From NCBI GenBank assembly GCA_933228895.1, contig OW121853.1, positions 76,864,645-76,928,644 of the forward strand: a stretch of 64,000 nt of DNA, written 5' to 3'. The position numbers were made by a program, and so were the translations under genes. Shown here one piece after another: positions 43,200 through 53,579 of the stretch. The stretch's first letter is position 1; the number at the start of each line of letters is the position of its first letter. Origin of the DNA: Platycnemis pennipes (Eukaryota; Arthropoda; Insecta; Odonata; Platycnemididae). The notes below the pieces were generated by a model. That model searched no databases, was not told where the DNA came from, and saw only the letters and a program-made list of their open reading frames with translations.

Positions 43200-44530
43200 G
43201 TTCCATATGTCGTTAAAAACCGTTTTACGTCAATTCGTTTTAATGAAGCCAATACTGTCTAAGACAAAGGTACTCAAAGAACGCTTGTTGCGGTGAACTT
43301 ATTATAAAAGAATTCAGCTTACTCCTGAACCTAGTCTAAATAACTTTACCTTCGATGGCAAGTTCTACCATCAAGTCCATTGTGTAACGAAGGGATCACC
43401 ACTCTCGCATAAGTAGCTGCAGTTTTCATGGACCATCTGGTAAATAAACACATTAATACGATATCTCCCTTTATTAAAAACGTTCTGTATTATTTTCGTC
43501 ACGTGGACGATATTATCTATCTATGGACGGGCGGTATAAAACAAACTTATTCTTGTCTCCCCCTAATTCGCTACACCCATCAGTCTCATTTACCATAGAT
43601 TTAGGTGTTAGCTGTTTCTGAATATAACGCAAATAACAATTTTTCAGCAGTGGATGGTAGAGGCCAAGACTTTGTGGAATTCCATAATATAGGATGAGAA
43701 GTAAAAACTTAAGCGTTCCACAGGGTAAAGAGATTTATTCCGACATGTTTCACTTCACTGAAGCATCAGGTACATGTCATGTCATGTCATGACATGTACC
43801 TGATGATGCTTCAGTGAAGTGAAACATGTCGGAATAAATCTCTTTACCCTGTGGAACGCTAAAGTTTTCACTTCTCATCCTATAAACAATTTTTCTATCT
43901 ACCGGAAAAATACTTGTGCAAGTATCATCGTACCGAACTATTCATATCATCACCACTCTCATAATATGCTTTCTTTTTGCTTCATGCTCTATCGCCTACT
44001 TTCCTGACCTCTTTATTCCGAGGATCCCTTAACGGAAGTGTACACTATTAAATGTATCGCTAGCAAAAATGATTTTCACTATTTCCATGGAAGAGAGCCA
44101 AAAACGACCCATAACGGTATCAGCTGCCCTTTCCCCTATCCCATTCTCCAAGACTCTTCCTCATTGTATGATGTTATCCTGTATCCCAAAATTGACTTAA
44201 AAACTCAACAAATCCATTCCTAGAAATAAATGAAAATCGTGTTTTTACAATATTGTGGCCCTAGGTAAATTTTTGTTCAATTCTAAAGAGAGGTACCTAT
44301 TTCTTCTCTGATAAAAGTTTTGTTTATGTGTTGCAATCTGATACCCTAGGCTGCTTTACTTTTCATTGGTCAAACTGGAAGGAGAAATGGGTGTTTGCAT
44401 TCTGAACATTTTAAATCCTATGTAAATGCTGATGATAAGTTCATGCTTGGATTGCATCCACATTTAATACACAACGATTGCTCTTCCGATTTTCTTACTC
44501 AGATTTTCCATGATTGTGACATGGTAGAGA
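43200..44530 (+). pseudogene. Penelope-like element remnant: reverse transcriptase and GIY-YIG pieces
   Basis: NNFTFDGKFYHQVH (about 43340-43380) corresponds to the PLE reverse-transcriptase region before the MGSPLS turn. HVDDIIYLWTG (about 43500-43530) contains the catalytic DD. PSVSFTIDLG follows near 43580. Beyond an inserted palindrome, FIGQTGRR then SEHFK (about 44365-44410) is the GIY-YIG domain. Several stops and frame changes make it a pseudogene. PLEs are retroelements with a telomerase-related reverse transcriptase. Confidence 0.75.
43690..43882. mobile_element. Near-perfect palindrome (193 bp) with CTGATGA..GAAAC core
   Basis: TAGGATGAGAAGT at the left to ACTTCTCATCCTA at the right, arms of about 90 bp, meet at repeated ATGTC words. 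The right arm has CTGATGA (43800-43806), a CTTC-AGT-GAAG hairpin and GAAACATGTC (43821 on); GACATGTA precedes CTGATGA. It sits inside the PLE remnant. Confidence 0.8.
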
Positions 44531-44537
44531 GCTGAAT

Positions 44538-44544
<7 letters not shown>

Positions 44545-44568
<24 letters not shown>

Positions 44569-44570
44569 CA
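44545..44570. repeat. (GA)n microsatellite
   Basis: Uninterrupted GA run. Confidence 0.9.
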
Positions 44571-44887
44571 TTTAAATTTGCATATTTTCTTAATTTACGA
44601 AGCGAGGATGGTTTGAATGAACTAGTCCCTTTCAACCTCTCCCCCTTTCATTCAGTGCCTATATTCACCATCCACACGTTCGATAATTTATCCTTGATCC
44701 TCTAGTCAAACATTGTTTGGTAGTTTGCTTCCCTTCCATGACCTTACCCTCGTTTCCCCCCTCCCCTCCCCTGGTTACTTCTCACCCCTCTCCTATCTTC
44801 AAAAACCTTTCCTCACCCTCCCCTCCACTCCCCTTGTGATACTTACGTATATGTATTTACCCCAAGTTTGATTAATGTTGTATTCTC
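44571..44887. other. C/T-rich unassigned segment
   Basis: Pyrimidine-rich (CCCCTCCCCTCCCC at about 44760) sequence, possibly the 3' untranslated part of a retroelement. No termini. Confidence 0.35.
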
Positions 44888-45400
44888 ATCATCATCAACA
44901 TCGGTCAACAATCGTAGGATTGAAGAAAAGTTTCTCGGGCTTGACACCGGTTAATAGGTTAATAGGCTGATGATGAAGAGCGAGTCGCTCTTTGAAACGT
45001 TGGCAGTAATGGAGCCTATTAACCGGTGTCAAGCCCGAGAAACTTTTCTTCATACTATTCGCCGGGTAAACACTCGATCTTATATTAAATCGTAGGATTG
45101 GTTTGACGCAGCCCTGGACTCAATTCTTCAATCGGCCAACTCTTCATATGGACGTAATTGTTCTCTTTCACGTCCTTCACGACCTGTTCCATATATCTCA
45201 TAGGACGCCTTCCATTCCGTTCTTCCCGTTCACTTTTCCCTCGACGATTATCATCATCAGGCCATCGTGTCTTAAGATATGGCCGATTAGGTTGTCTCGT
45301 TTTCTTCTTAGAGTTTCCAGTGTATTCTCTTTTCTCCCACTCTTGCGAATGAGTGAGATTGTTAACAGTGATTAAAACACACCGACGTTTGCGAACTTTT
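44888..45400 (-). mobile_element. LINE-B 3' end split by a hairpin insertion
   Basis: ATCATCATCAACATCGG and CAATCGTAGGATT are the LINE-B tail on the plus strand. After the 168-bp insertion the copy resumes with TCGTAGGATTGGTTTGACGC and runs to the GHILRHD and EKR regions near 45.35 kb. It is older than the insertion. Confidence 0.8.
44922..45089 (+). mobile_element. 168-bp hairpin element with 10-bp target duplication (retrozyme/PLE-terminus-like)
   Basis: Bounded by TCGTAGGATT on both sides (44912-44921, 45090-45099), a perfect 10-bp direct repeat of the LINE-B target. Inside, GGGCTTGACACCGGTTAATAGG pairs with its complement ending at about 45045. The loop holds CTGATGA (44967-44973), AAGAGCG-AGT-CGCTCTT and GAAACGTTGGC. 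A non-palindromic tail ends ATCTTATATTAAA. It is a complete small mobile unit without coding capacity. Confidence 0.8.
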
Positions 45401-45845
45401 CTTGTTTGTTCCACGTGATTCCTTGGTTACCTATTCGAGATAATTCCGAAGGTTTCAAATACACCTACCCTGGGGGGCTGTGTTTGAAACCGTCGGGATT
45501 ATCTCGAATAGGTAACCAAGGAGTCACGTGGTATAAACACGAATGGCTCGCAAATTTGGTGCGTTGAAACCGCTGATTACAACCTCATTCTTTGTTTAGA
45601 CTTGTGTTATTTCTCAACTAAGGGCTCTTTATTTGGGATAGATGAGAAAAACTCACGTGAAAACAATTAATGATGGCGTAAAGAGCGATTCAGACACATT
45701 AAATTCTGAAACCATTCGTGTTTGTATCACGTGACTCCTTGGTTACCTATTCGAGATAATCCCGAAGGTTTCAAACACACCTCCCCAGGGTGACAATCGA
45801 ACCAACAAACTTTTGGTTGCTAGGCCAGTGCGTCACCGATCCGGC
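45400..45845 (-). mobile_element. SINE-2, tRNA-derived, with rearranged 3' part
   Basis: On the minus strand an A-box-like GATCGGTGACGCACTGG and B box GGTTCGATTGT (about 45785-45840) precede GTGTGTTTGAAACCTTCGGG and CTCGAATAGGTAACCAAGG. The same GAAACC..GGATTATCTCG end reappears inverted at 45475-45540, beside yet another direct partner at 45405-45460. So the copy is flanked by inverted body segments. Confidence 0.65.
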
Positions 45846-45849
45846 AACC

Positions 45850-46360
45850 AGTGTCGGCACTGCCTTGTGCCGGCCAGCCGTGATAGCCAGGAATTCATTC
45901 CTTGTTCCAATGACAATGGTTATTCCCTGAATGGTTAGTGAAAAAATAATAATGCTGAGAAATAAATAAGTTTTTTTGATAAATTATATCCGCTTTAGCA
46001 TTCACGAAACCGAGAATGTACATTGTATACGCTGAGTAATTTGAGGGGTATCACGTCAACCGGTAACCGTAAATATCGTAGCCGACATCTCATAAACGGA
46101 CATCTCGTAACCGCGACAAGTGGTAAGCAGAACGCTGGTAACTTACTTTTCCTCTACCAAGCATAGTTCTTGAGGTATGACTATTTTAAGACAATAATAA
46201 CTTGCTACTGCTCAAGGTTTATCACGCTGCATGTTGACGTGGAACCATTTGAGGGAGTTTTAGATAATATGTATTACGGTATGTTATGATGGGGATGGTG
46301 GAGGAGAAGGGAAAATGTATCCCCTATACTGTGTAAAAGGGAAAATGTATCCCCTATATT
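45850..46360. other. No feature recognised
   Basis: Direct repetition of AAAATGTATCCCCTATA (about 46310 and 46345) just before SINE-3. Nothing coding. Confidence 0.35.
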
Positions 46361-46361
46361 G

Positions 46362-46700
46362 GGGTCGTGGTGGCCTAGTGGGTAGAGCACTGAGCTACTG
46401 ACCTGAGGGTCCCGGGTTCAAATCCCGGGCAAGAGCCTTGCTGGACACCCCCATCTAAAATCCTCGCGATTTGAGTAATCATATATTAATTATTATATAT
46501 ATTATATAATATTCCGCATGTCAGAACTTCTCAGGGAATCGCAGAAAAAATCGGAGGTGGCCCAGGGAAAGGAACTGGCCCCCCTATCCTGAATGTGTGA
46601 ATTTCACATGCGTTTAGTAGGCTTAGTATGGGGTGAGCTCTACTCTCACCTATCCAAGACCAACCTTCGGGTTGAATCACTGAGTGAGTGAGTGATACTG
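46362..46700 (+). mobile_element. SINE-3, tRNA-derived
   Basis: GGGTCGTGGTGGCCTAGTGG with A box TGGCCTAGTGGGTAGAGC and B box GGTTCAAATCC is a good tRNA-like head. The 3' body (CTTCTCAGGGAATCGCAG, CACCTATCCAAGACC) ends in a GAGTGAGTGAGTG tail. It lacks a paired acceptor stem with a discriminator, so it is not called a tRNA gene. Confidence 0.75.
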
Positions 46701-46704
46701 TGTA

Positions 46705-46985
46705 TTAGGGGTTCGAGTTGGCGTGGTGACTAGAGCTTACATCCCTGAACCCTTGGTTCGATTCCCGGAGCAACTTTTTTCACTTAAGTGCTCTGATGAG
46801 AGCATTTAAGAGTTTAGCCCTCCGTCCGTCGTATGGGACGTTTTAACGTGAACGTCTATGTTCCTTTCGTTATTCTCCGTCCTTCGTCCGTTTCCTGAAG
46901 AATTCCTACCTCTCTCCCGATTACTCAACGATCCTAAAAGGCGCAAGTGAACTTAACTGTTGGTCACCTCCCCATAAGAACAAGT
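46705..46985 (+). mobile_element. Diverged SINE-1 relative
   Basis: GTTGGCGTGGTGACTAGAGC, B box GGTTCGATTCCCGG, then CCCTCCGTCCGTCGTATGGG and a shortened body to GTCACCTCCCCATAAG. It is more diverged than other copies. Confidence 0.7.
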
Positions 46986-47142
46986 TAATAACTCAATTAT
47001 TTTCTGTAGTATGTCGATAAGGACGGGTGCTGGATACATTTTTTCCAACACACTAGCCCAGTGTGTTGGAAAAAGTTAGCCAAGAATTAAAACAGATTTA
47101 AAATTTATTTACAATATTCTAAACTCACACACAGATTGTCTT

Positions 47143-47480
47143 GGGGATCGGGTTGGTGTGGTGGCTAGAGTACTGGCCTCCCATCCCGAGGGCCCGGGTT
47201 CGATTCCCGGCAGTGGCGGATTTTTCAGTGGAAAACCGGTCTCCACTTGAGTGCCTAGTGGAGGTCATTTCAAGTTCAGTACTCCGTCCGTCGGATGGGA
47301 CGTTAAGCCGTGGTCCCCTTGGCGCCTTTCGTTAAGAGTAGGCCAATGCCGACGCCGGGTTTCTCTCCACCCTTCCTCCATTCCCTGAACACTCCTACCA
47401 TTACCCAATTACCCACCTATCCTATGTGGCGCAAATGACCTCAGCTGTCGGTCGCCTCCCCCTAAATAACCAACCAACCA
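47143..47480 (+). mobile_element. SINE-1, best-preserved copy
   Basis: Head GGGGATCGGGTTGGTGTGG, A box, B box GGTTCGATTCCCGGC, and a complete body ending CTAAATAACCAACCAACC. Useful as the reference for the family in this window. Confidence 0.9.
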
Positions 47481-47564
47481 GAATGTCCTGAATTGCTTTC
47501 CTCTATTAATTTCAGAGTCCCTAGTCGATCCACATGTATGCATTCCTTATTCCGTATGCCTATC

Positions 47565-47597
47565 CCTAGACTATCCCTTGTCAAGGGATAGTCTAGG
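47565..47597. repeat. Perfect 33-bp palindrome
   Basis: CCTAGACTATCCCTTG, T, then CAAGGGATAGTCTAGG: 16-bp arms with a 1-nt centre. Confidence 0.9.
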
Positions 47598-47599
47598 CT

Positions 47600-47880
47600 C
47601 ACTCCACCACCGCCTTTCCTCCCTACCGAATTTATTGCCAGATAATATTGATCCGTTTTTTTCTGCCCTTAAACTCATTTATCAATCTCGCCATTCCCAT
47701 TCCCCTGTGAATAAATATACCTCTCTTCTCTACCTCCCTTTCCACGTATCTTGCATTTGCGTTCTTTACTATTTTTACCCTGTACTCTTTGTTTTGATTG
47801 TTTACGTTTATATTTCATGTCTGTTATTGCGTCACTGTAAATTGGCAGAAATTCTGTATGTGAGCAATTAATTAAATAAA
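47600..47880 (+). mobile_element. Possible LINE 3' region
   Basis: LPNLLPDN-type residues, a T-rich untranslated part and an AATTAATTAAATAAATTAAT tail resemble the end of the LINE at 56.14-56.61 kb. Low support. Confidence 0.35.
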
Positions 47881-47949
47881 TTAATTAAAGTACCTAGCAT
47901 AATCCACCGATGTCTCCGTTTAAAGATTAAATTTAAATTCATTTAAATT

Positions 47950-48250
47950 TAAATCCATCAAACGATGCACAGCAGGAACACACAACAAAATTGACGGCTC
48001 CCAAAACGGATCACTCAAGCTGTTGCATCCAGAAAATTTTATATATATAGCGCATATTTTGCAAGCACTGCTGGTAGATAGCGATGATTTCATCAAACTG
48101 ATTACGAGATTGGTGTTTCGTTCGGTTGCTATCTTTTCGTTCCCACCGCTGCTGAAGTCGTAATATAGCTTATGACAGGGTGATTAGCTAACTCACGACT
48201 CATGCAGAGAATATTGAAATTATTTATAGGTGACGTGATAGAAATATTCC
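47950..48250 (-). repeat. 3' flank of gene unit 3
   Basis: AACGATGCACAGCAGGAACAC, CGGATCACTCAAGCTG and GATTACGAGATTGG align with the flanks of units 1 and 2. Confidence 0.65.
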
Positions 48251-48589
48251 TTTTCTTATTTTCAATATATTTCAGGAAGTTAACCAAAAACTATGCTTAA
48301 AGAAAATTGTTTACATTACTTCAAATTCGTATTCAGGTTCCGCAGCGGAGGTTCTAAGCATGTGATCGTTGTGAATACCAGCTTCAAGTTAACGCAATGA
48401 TAAGCTCATTTTCTTTTACCTGACCTTTCCATCCTCGTTTACCTTGCGGTAGAAAATGATCAGCATCCAAGACAATTACCAATTTGGAGTAATAATTCCG
48501 GACTCAACGCGGAATTCCGTTGTCGTTTCTCATCGAGAGGGATGTAGGGAATATATGATGACAAAAACAGGAATTCCGAGCAAGAGAGG

Positions 48590-48595
48590 TTTATT
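48590..48595 (-). terminator. Polyadenylation signal, gene 3
   Basis: Minus-strand AATAAA in the shared context (CAGCTTCCAATAAACC), with CTGTTTTTGTCATCATAT after it. Confidence 0.75.
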
Positions 48596-49226
48596 GGAAG
48601 CTGCAAAAAACACACAAAACGTAATACATATGCGGAACATGCGCATAGGTTTCTGTTCATTAGTCTCTCATTTCACGTCCGCATACCAGAGATTCACCGT
48701 AACCGTTAATTTTATTTTGTGGCAAAAATCATTCAGATACATTTTGTGGACTTACGTAATTTTGATTGTCAATTTTTCCTCTGTTAGCGACGGCATCAAG
48801 AATTCACATTTGAAGTAAAAAAAATAATTACAGTGCAATGGGTGTGAGGGAAAAGGTATTTTTCCACAGGTTTTGCCAAATGCCTATGAGAATATTCTAC
48901 GAAGTTTTCTTTTCCTGTCCTAAATTACCAAATTCAATTTGGAAATAAAAGTCCTTCTGTTTGAAATCCTTTTCAACTATCACAACATATGGTCCGTGAT
49001 GTTCTCCTGCCATTTTTAGTTTTTGCACCAGCGTGATGGCCTTCTTTCAAGCGTCCTTCTCCTCGCTGCAGAAATGTTTTTCGCGTTTCAATGGGTTGAA
49101 ACTCCTCTTCTCTCTTTCTCCCTCTCTCCTGCTCGCCTCTTTTTTGATTTTTTAAAATCTTCATGGCCTGCATCACAGCATCCATGCCCACCTCCTCGAA
49201 GCGGACCCCGAACAGTCGGCGGGAAT
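48590..49226 (-). other. Gene 3 candidate terminal exon
   Basis: Acceptor TTTCATTCCGCAG (CAG at 49227-49229) after TCTGATAAATTTCTG. The exon contains SRRLFGVRFEEVGMDAVMQ in a frame open to 48973. Gene 3 exon 2, if cut at the homologous site (51696), leaves phase 0, which does not continue this frame, and its stop is TAA. Here the exon is most simply 3' UTR. Confidence 0.55.
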
Positions 49227-49589
49227 CTGCGGAATGAAACAGAAATTTATCAGACATTTATGATCGGGTGTGTAATTGAAAACTATGAGCATAGGTACGT
49301 TAGTAAAAAAACAGTAATTTTTTTAGACAAGTAATATGAAGAAAACCATTGAAATAAGAATTAATGGTCACACCCCGAATGAGCTCAATCGTGAGTTCAT
49401 TCCAATGGTGAAGTTCATATAGAAATAAATAGAAAAACTTAAACATATTCAGCGGTTAAAACTGTTGAAGCATGAGCATTGATTTCAAGGCATTGCAAAA
49501 AGGTAAGGATAAACCAAAGTTGAGGTGCTTTATAAAAGTTATTCTACAGAAATATTTGAAAAAATAAATGAATTGATATAATCATCATG

Positions 49590-50290
49590 GGTCGACAATC
49601 CTAGGATTGGTTCGACGCAGCCCTCCTCTCGATTCTTATAACGGCCAACCTCTTCATATTAACGTAGCTCCTCTCTTTCACGTCCTTTACGACCTGTTCT
49701 ATGTAACTCATACGAGGCCTGCCTACGAGGCATTCAGGGATACTATATTAATATTACTATATTATATTTACACACTCCCTGGAGGCATTCTTCCCGTTCA
49801 CTTTCCCTTGACGATTGTCTTCATCAGGCCATCGTGTCTTAGGATATGGCCGATTAGTTTGTCCCGTTTCCTTTTTAGGGTTTTCAGCAGACTTCTCTTT
49901 TCTCCCACTCTTCTTAAGACTTCCTCGTTACTTACTCGGTCGATCCATTTAATCTTCAGCATTCTTCTGTAGCACCACAATTCAAATGCTTCCACCCTTC
50001 TCTTCTCCACTGCTGTCATCGTCCATGCCTCACTGCCGTAAAGAAACGTACTCCAGATGTATGTTCTGATGAATTGCTTCCTTACTTCTACGCTTATATT
50101 TCCAGATGTGAGTAGATTCTTCTTTTGATAGAATGCCCTCTTTGCCTGGGCTATTCTAGTCACTATTTCTTTCTTGCTTCGTCCTTCGTTGGTTACCCTG
50201 CTTCCCAGGTAACAGAACTCTTTCACCTCTTCCAGTTTCTTTTTTCCTAGTTTAAGGTTGGTTTTGGCCTCTTCTCTCTTGCAATAGGAA
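49590..50290 (-). mobile_element. LINE-B, longest ORF segment in the window
   Basis: The minus-strand frame starts KEFCYLGSRVTNEGRSKKE, continues RAFYQKKNLLTSGNIS, RKQFIRTYIWSTFLYGSEAW, EAFELWCYRRMLKIKWIDR and IGHILRHDGLMKTIVKGK. At about 49790 a 60-bp AT-rich insert (ACTATATTAATATTACTAT) interrupts the ORF before its usual end, which resumes to 49590. Confidence 0.85.
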
Positions 50291-50299
50291 TTGATATAG

Positions 50300-50700
50300 G
50301 CGGAATTATATTGATATATGAATTGATATAGGCGGTTAATAACTATATCCTAGTGATAAAATGGTTTCAGACTTCATTTTGTAGAACTCTAACTTGTTGA
50401 AAGAGAAAGAAAACATTTAACTAGTTATATCCACGCATATTTTTTAGGACAAATGACTGAGGTTTCTACAGATCAACATATTTTTTGAAGTATCTAACAG
50501 CAGCAATGCACCGGTATGTATGCATATGCCTCTAGTGAAGGAGGGGGAGAAGATCACAGTGAGAAGGTAGATATGAAGGAAGTGGGGCGGATAGGGAGGC
50601 GGAGGTGGTCTAAGAAGAAAATAATCTCTAACGCGAGTGGATAGGAGGTTGTGCGATTACGGTAGAAGGTGGCACAAACCAATCAAACCAGTCCAACATC
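50300..50700 (-). repeat. Intron 2 block of gene 3
   Basis: GGTTTCAGACTTCATTTTG and TTGAAAGAGAAAGAAAAC match 14.41, 17.15 and 28.12 kb. The rest is unassigned. Confidence 0.6.
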
Positions 50701-50704
50701 AACT

Positions 50705-51310
50705 TCATCATCATAATCAGTCAACAATCCTAGGATTGGTTTGACGCAGCCCTCCACTCGATTCTTCTATCGGCCAACCTCTTATTATTGACGTAGCTCC
50801 TCTCTTTCACATCCTTCACAACTTGCTCCATATACCTCATACGAGACCTGGATTTTCCATTCTTCCCGTTCACTTTTCCCTCGACGATTGTCTTCATCAG
50901 GCCATCGTGTCTCAAGATGTGGCCCATTAAGTTGTTCCGTCTTCTTTTTAATGTTTTCAGTAGACATCTCTTCTCTCCCACTCTTCTTAACACTTCTTTG
51001 TTTGTCACTCGATCGATCCATTTTATCTTCATCATTCTTCGTTAGCACCACACTTCTCTGCTGCTGTTGTTGTCCATGCTTCGCTGTCATATAGTAGAAT
51101 GCTCCAGATGTATGTTCTTATGAAATGTTTACTCACTTCAAGGCTTGTATTTGCAGCTGTAAGCAGAATATTCTTCAGGTAAAATGTCCTTTTTGCTTGG
51201 CCAATTCTACTGGCAATTTCTCTTTTACTTCGTCCATCGCTGGTTACTCGGCTTCCCAGATAGCACAACTCTTCCACCTCCTCGAATTTTTGTTTTCCTA
51301 GTTTAACAAT
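50705..51310 (-). mobile_element. LINE-B copy with one frame change
   Basis: Segments EELCYLGSRVTSDGRSKREI, RTFYLKNILLTAANTS and AWTTTAAEKC, then after a frame change MKIKWIDRVTNKEVLRRVG to RRIEWRAASNQS. The tail lies at 50705 (ATCATCATAATCAG). Confidence 0.85.
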
Positions 51311-51574
51311 GGAGTCCAACATAACAATGCAAAAAAAACACGGTATAAGGTTTAAAGGGTAGAAAGGTTGAGGGAGGGAGGGGATGAGTTACCAATGGTG
51401 AGCCTCTTTGAGGTAGGGCAACGGAAATCAATTGAGTATAACAATCAGACACGCGGTCATTAAACAAGCATTTTTCCCTTGAATATGCAGTTTCAAACAT
51501 CTCCAGAACAAACAACTTTGTCTCCCTGACCCGAGGACTTCGCCACGAAATTGGATGCTTTGTGATTATCCACC

Positions 51575-51647
51575 CCAAGGTCCTTAAAAGTATAAAAAAA
51601 GTACTTTAATGAAGTAAAGAAAAAATAAAGTGCTTTAAGGACCTTGG
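51575..51647. repeat. 73-bp palindrome in intron 2 of gene 3
   Basis: CCAAGGTCCTTAAAAGTA pairs with TGCTTTAAGGACCTTGG across an A-rich loop. It is absent at the same place in genes 1 and 2. Confidence 0.8.
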
Positions 51648-51725
51648 TTCCACCCAATGGTGGGTAGAAATGCATTCACTCATCAATATACTCGCCATTC
51701 TGGTGTCCGGGTCCCGGTCGCCGGT

Positions 51726-53545
51726 TTAGGCTTCGTCTCCGTTGTTCGAGGCCGTCCCCGCGGTCGCCGGAGTGATCCGAATACGGCCCACACGTACTTG
51801 CATCACCATACCTTTGTTCCCCGGCATATTGGGCGGGATGTATAAATAATACTTCTGCATGAAAAATAAATCAGAAAGTATCAGTTCCGCGTGACGGTGT
51901 AGAAACAACTTTGTGTCAACAGTGTGAGTGGATGTGTAGTTACAATGAGTAGGATTATTTGTTATAGTACTCTATACTGTCACAAACCTGTTTACTTGAA
52001 AATTCATGTTTATACAGTAGAACCTCGCTTACACGACCCTCAATAACACGACAACCTCAATTGCAAGTGTAATTTTCAAATCCCCTTGAGATTGCCATAA
52101 CACATAATGTTAAATTAACCTCCATAACGTGACTATTATTATGCAAACAACCTCAATAACACGGATGATTTTTTCCAATTCACAACGTAACTCAGAACCT
52201 CTATAACAAGTCGTTTTGAGAAGTCAACCTCGATAACGCGACTCTACACATGAATGGGTCAACCTCTAAGGCTGTCGGATACCACTGCCAAAAACGCTTC
52301 TGCAGACGTCTACGCCTCTTGACTTGAAGGCTCTCCTTCGCTACTTAAACAAAAGTTTTCTGCGCAAACTTCGGGAATAAGGATTGAACTAATAAATAAG
52401 TTTAGTAATTTTTCACTCGTTGCTTTTCTCATAATTCCGTTGACCTCAGAAAAACGCAAATCTTGACTAAAACAAGCTGATTTCCATGGCGTGTATGAAG
52501 TTAAATTCCGAACATGATGACTAATTATGACACTCTTTAAAAGCGGGAATCCTTCATCTCCATGTGGGACCAAGAATTCGTATTTCTTACCTTGAAATTT
52601 GAACGAAAAGTTGAAATAAAACATTTCCATTGCAAGAATCCTCTATTCTTGGCGATATGAGAATTGATAATAAATAGAGTTGGCTCGATATTATTCGATA
52701 TTATAATTGTTATATTGTGTATCAAACTTTGTTGCACAACAATGCTATAAATTATACTTAAAAACCAGACGTGTTAGCAAGGGTCGCACTAAAATTCACT
52801 CGTTATGAAGGGATTTAATGATTCCATTAACCTCGAATACACGACTGATAGACAAAATAACCTTGATAACGCGACCCTCAACAAAAAGAGCGCCTCGATA
52901 ATAAGACTATTTCCCTAATCCCATTGAGACATTTCTTATCCAGGTTCTACTGTAATTGATATTAAGTAAATATTTCTTTTTATGATTTTATTTTTCACGT
53001 CTTACATTCGGATCAAAATCTGTTTATTTTTTTTTGTTTGCAAAACCCTGCGCAAAAGCGAGCGCAAGGGTGTGTGGCAGGGGGTTACTTAGACGCTTAT
53101 CGTTCGTAATCGTCGACTAAACCGTCCTAGGCCACGTTCACACGATACGACTTGGCGCCGTGCGTCGTGTACGGCTCGACGTCGTGTTCACTTGATTGCA
53201 TTAGCGTAAATGCACCCGTGCACGCGAAATTGACCACGGCGGCCGTGAACATCACGACCCTCTCTTCAAGGCACGACACGGCGTAATGCCATAACACGGC
53301 CATTTTGATCACTATGGTCGCTTATGTGCGCGTTCATAAATGTCGACGCGCGAACGTTCCCACTCGGTCCAGCGCATGCGCATTGGTTATTTATTTCAGT
53401 GTTTTCCTGGATTTGTGAGATATAGCACGGAGTGTTTGAATCGGTTCCAGAAGAAGATATTTACGATTTGGACGTCGCGGTGTTAATTACACTCGCAGAT
53501 GAGCGACCTTGAGTGGCGCAACCACGGGGGTTGTGCAAAGAGGTC

Positions 53546-53579
<34 letters not shown>

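Noticed and set aside
44967..44998. Calling the CTGATGA..GAAAC sites functional hammerhead ribozymes
   Set aside because: Only the half-core and stem II are present. The third helix or cleavage position fails in each copy that I folded by eye, so I report them as hammerhead-like only.
46362..46440. Functional tRNA gene
   Set aside because: A and B boxes are good, but acceptor stem pairing and a proper 3' end are missing and a SINE body with tail follows.
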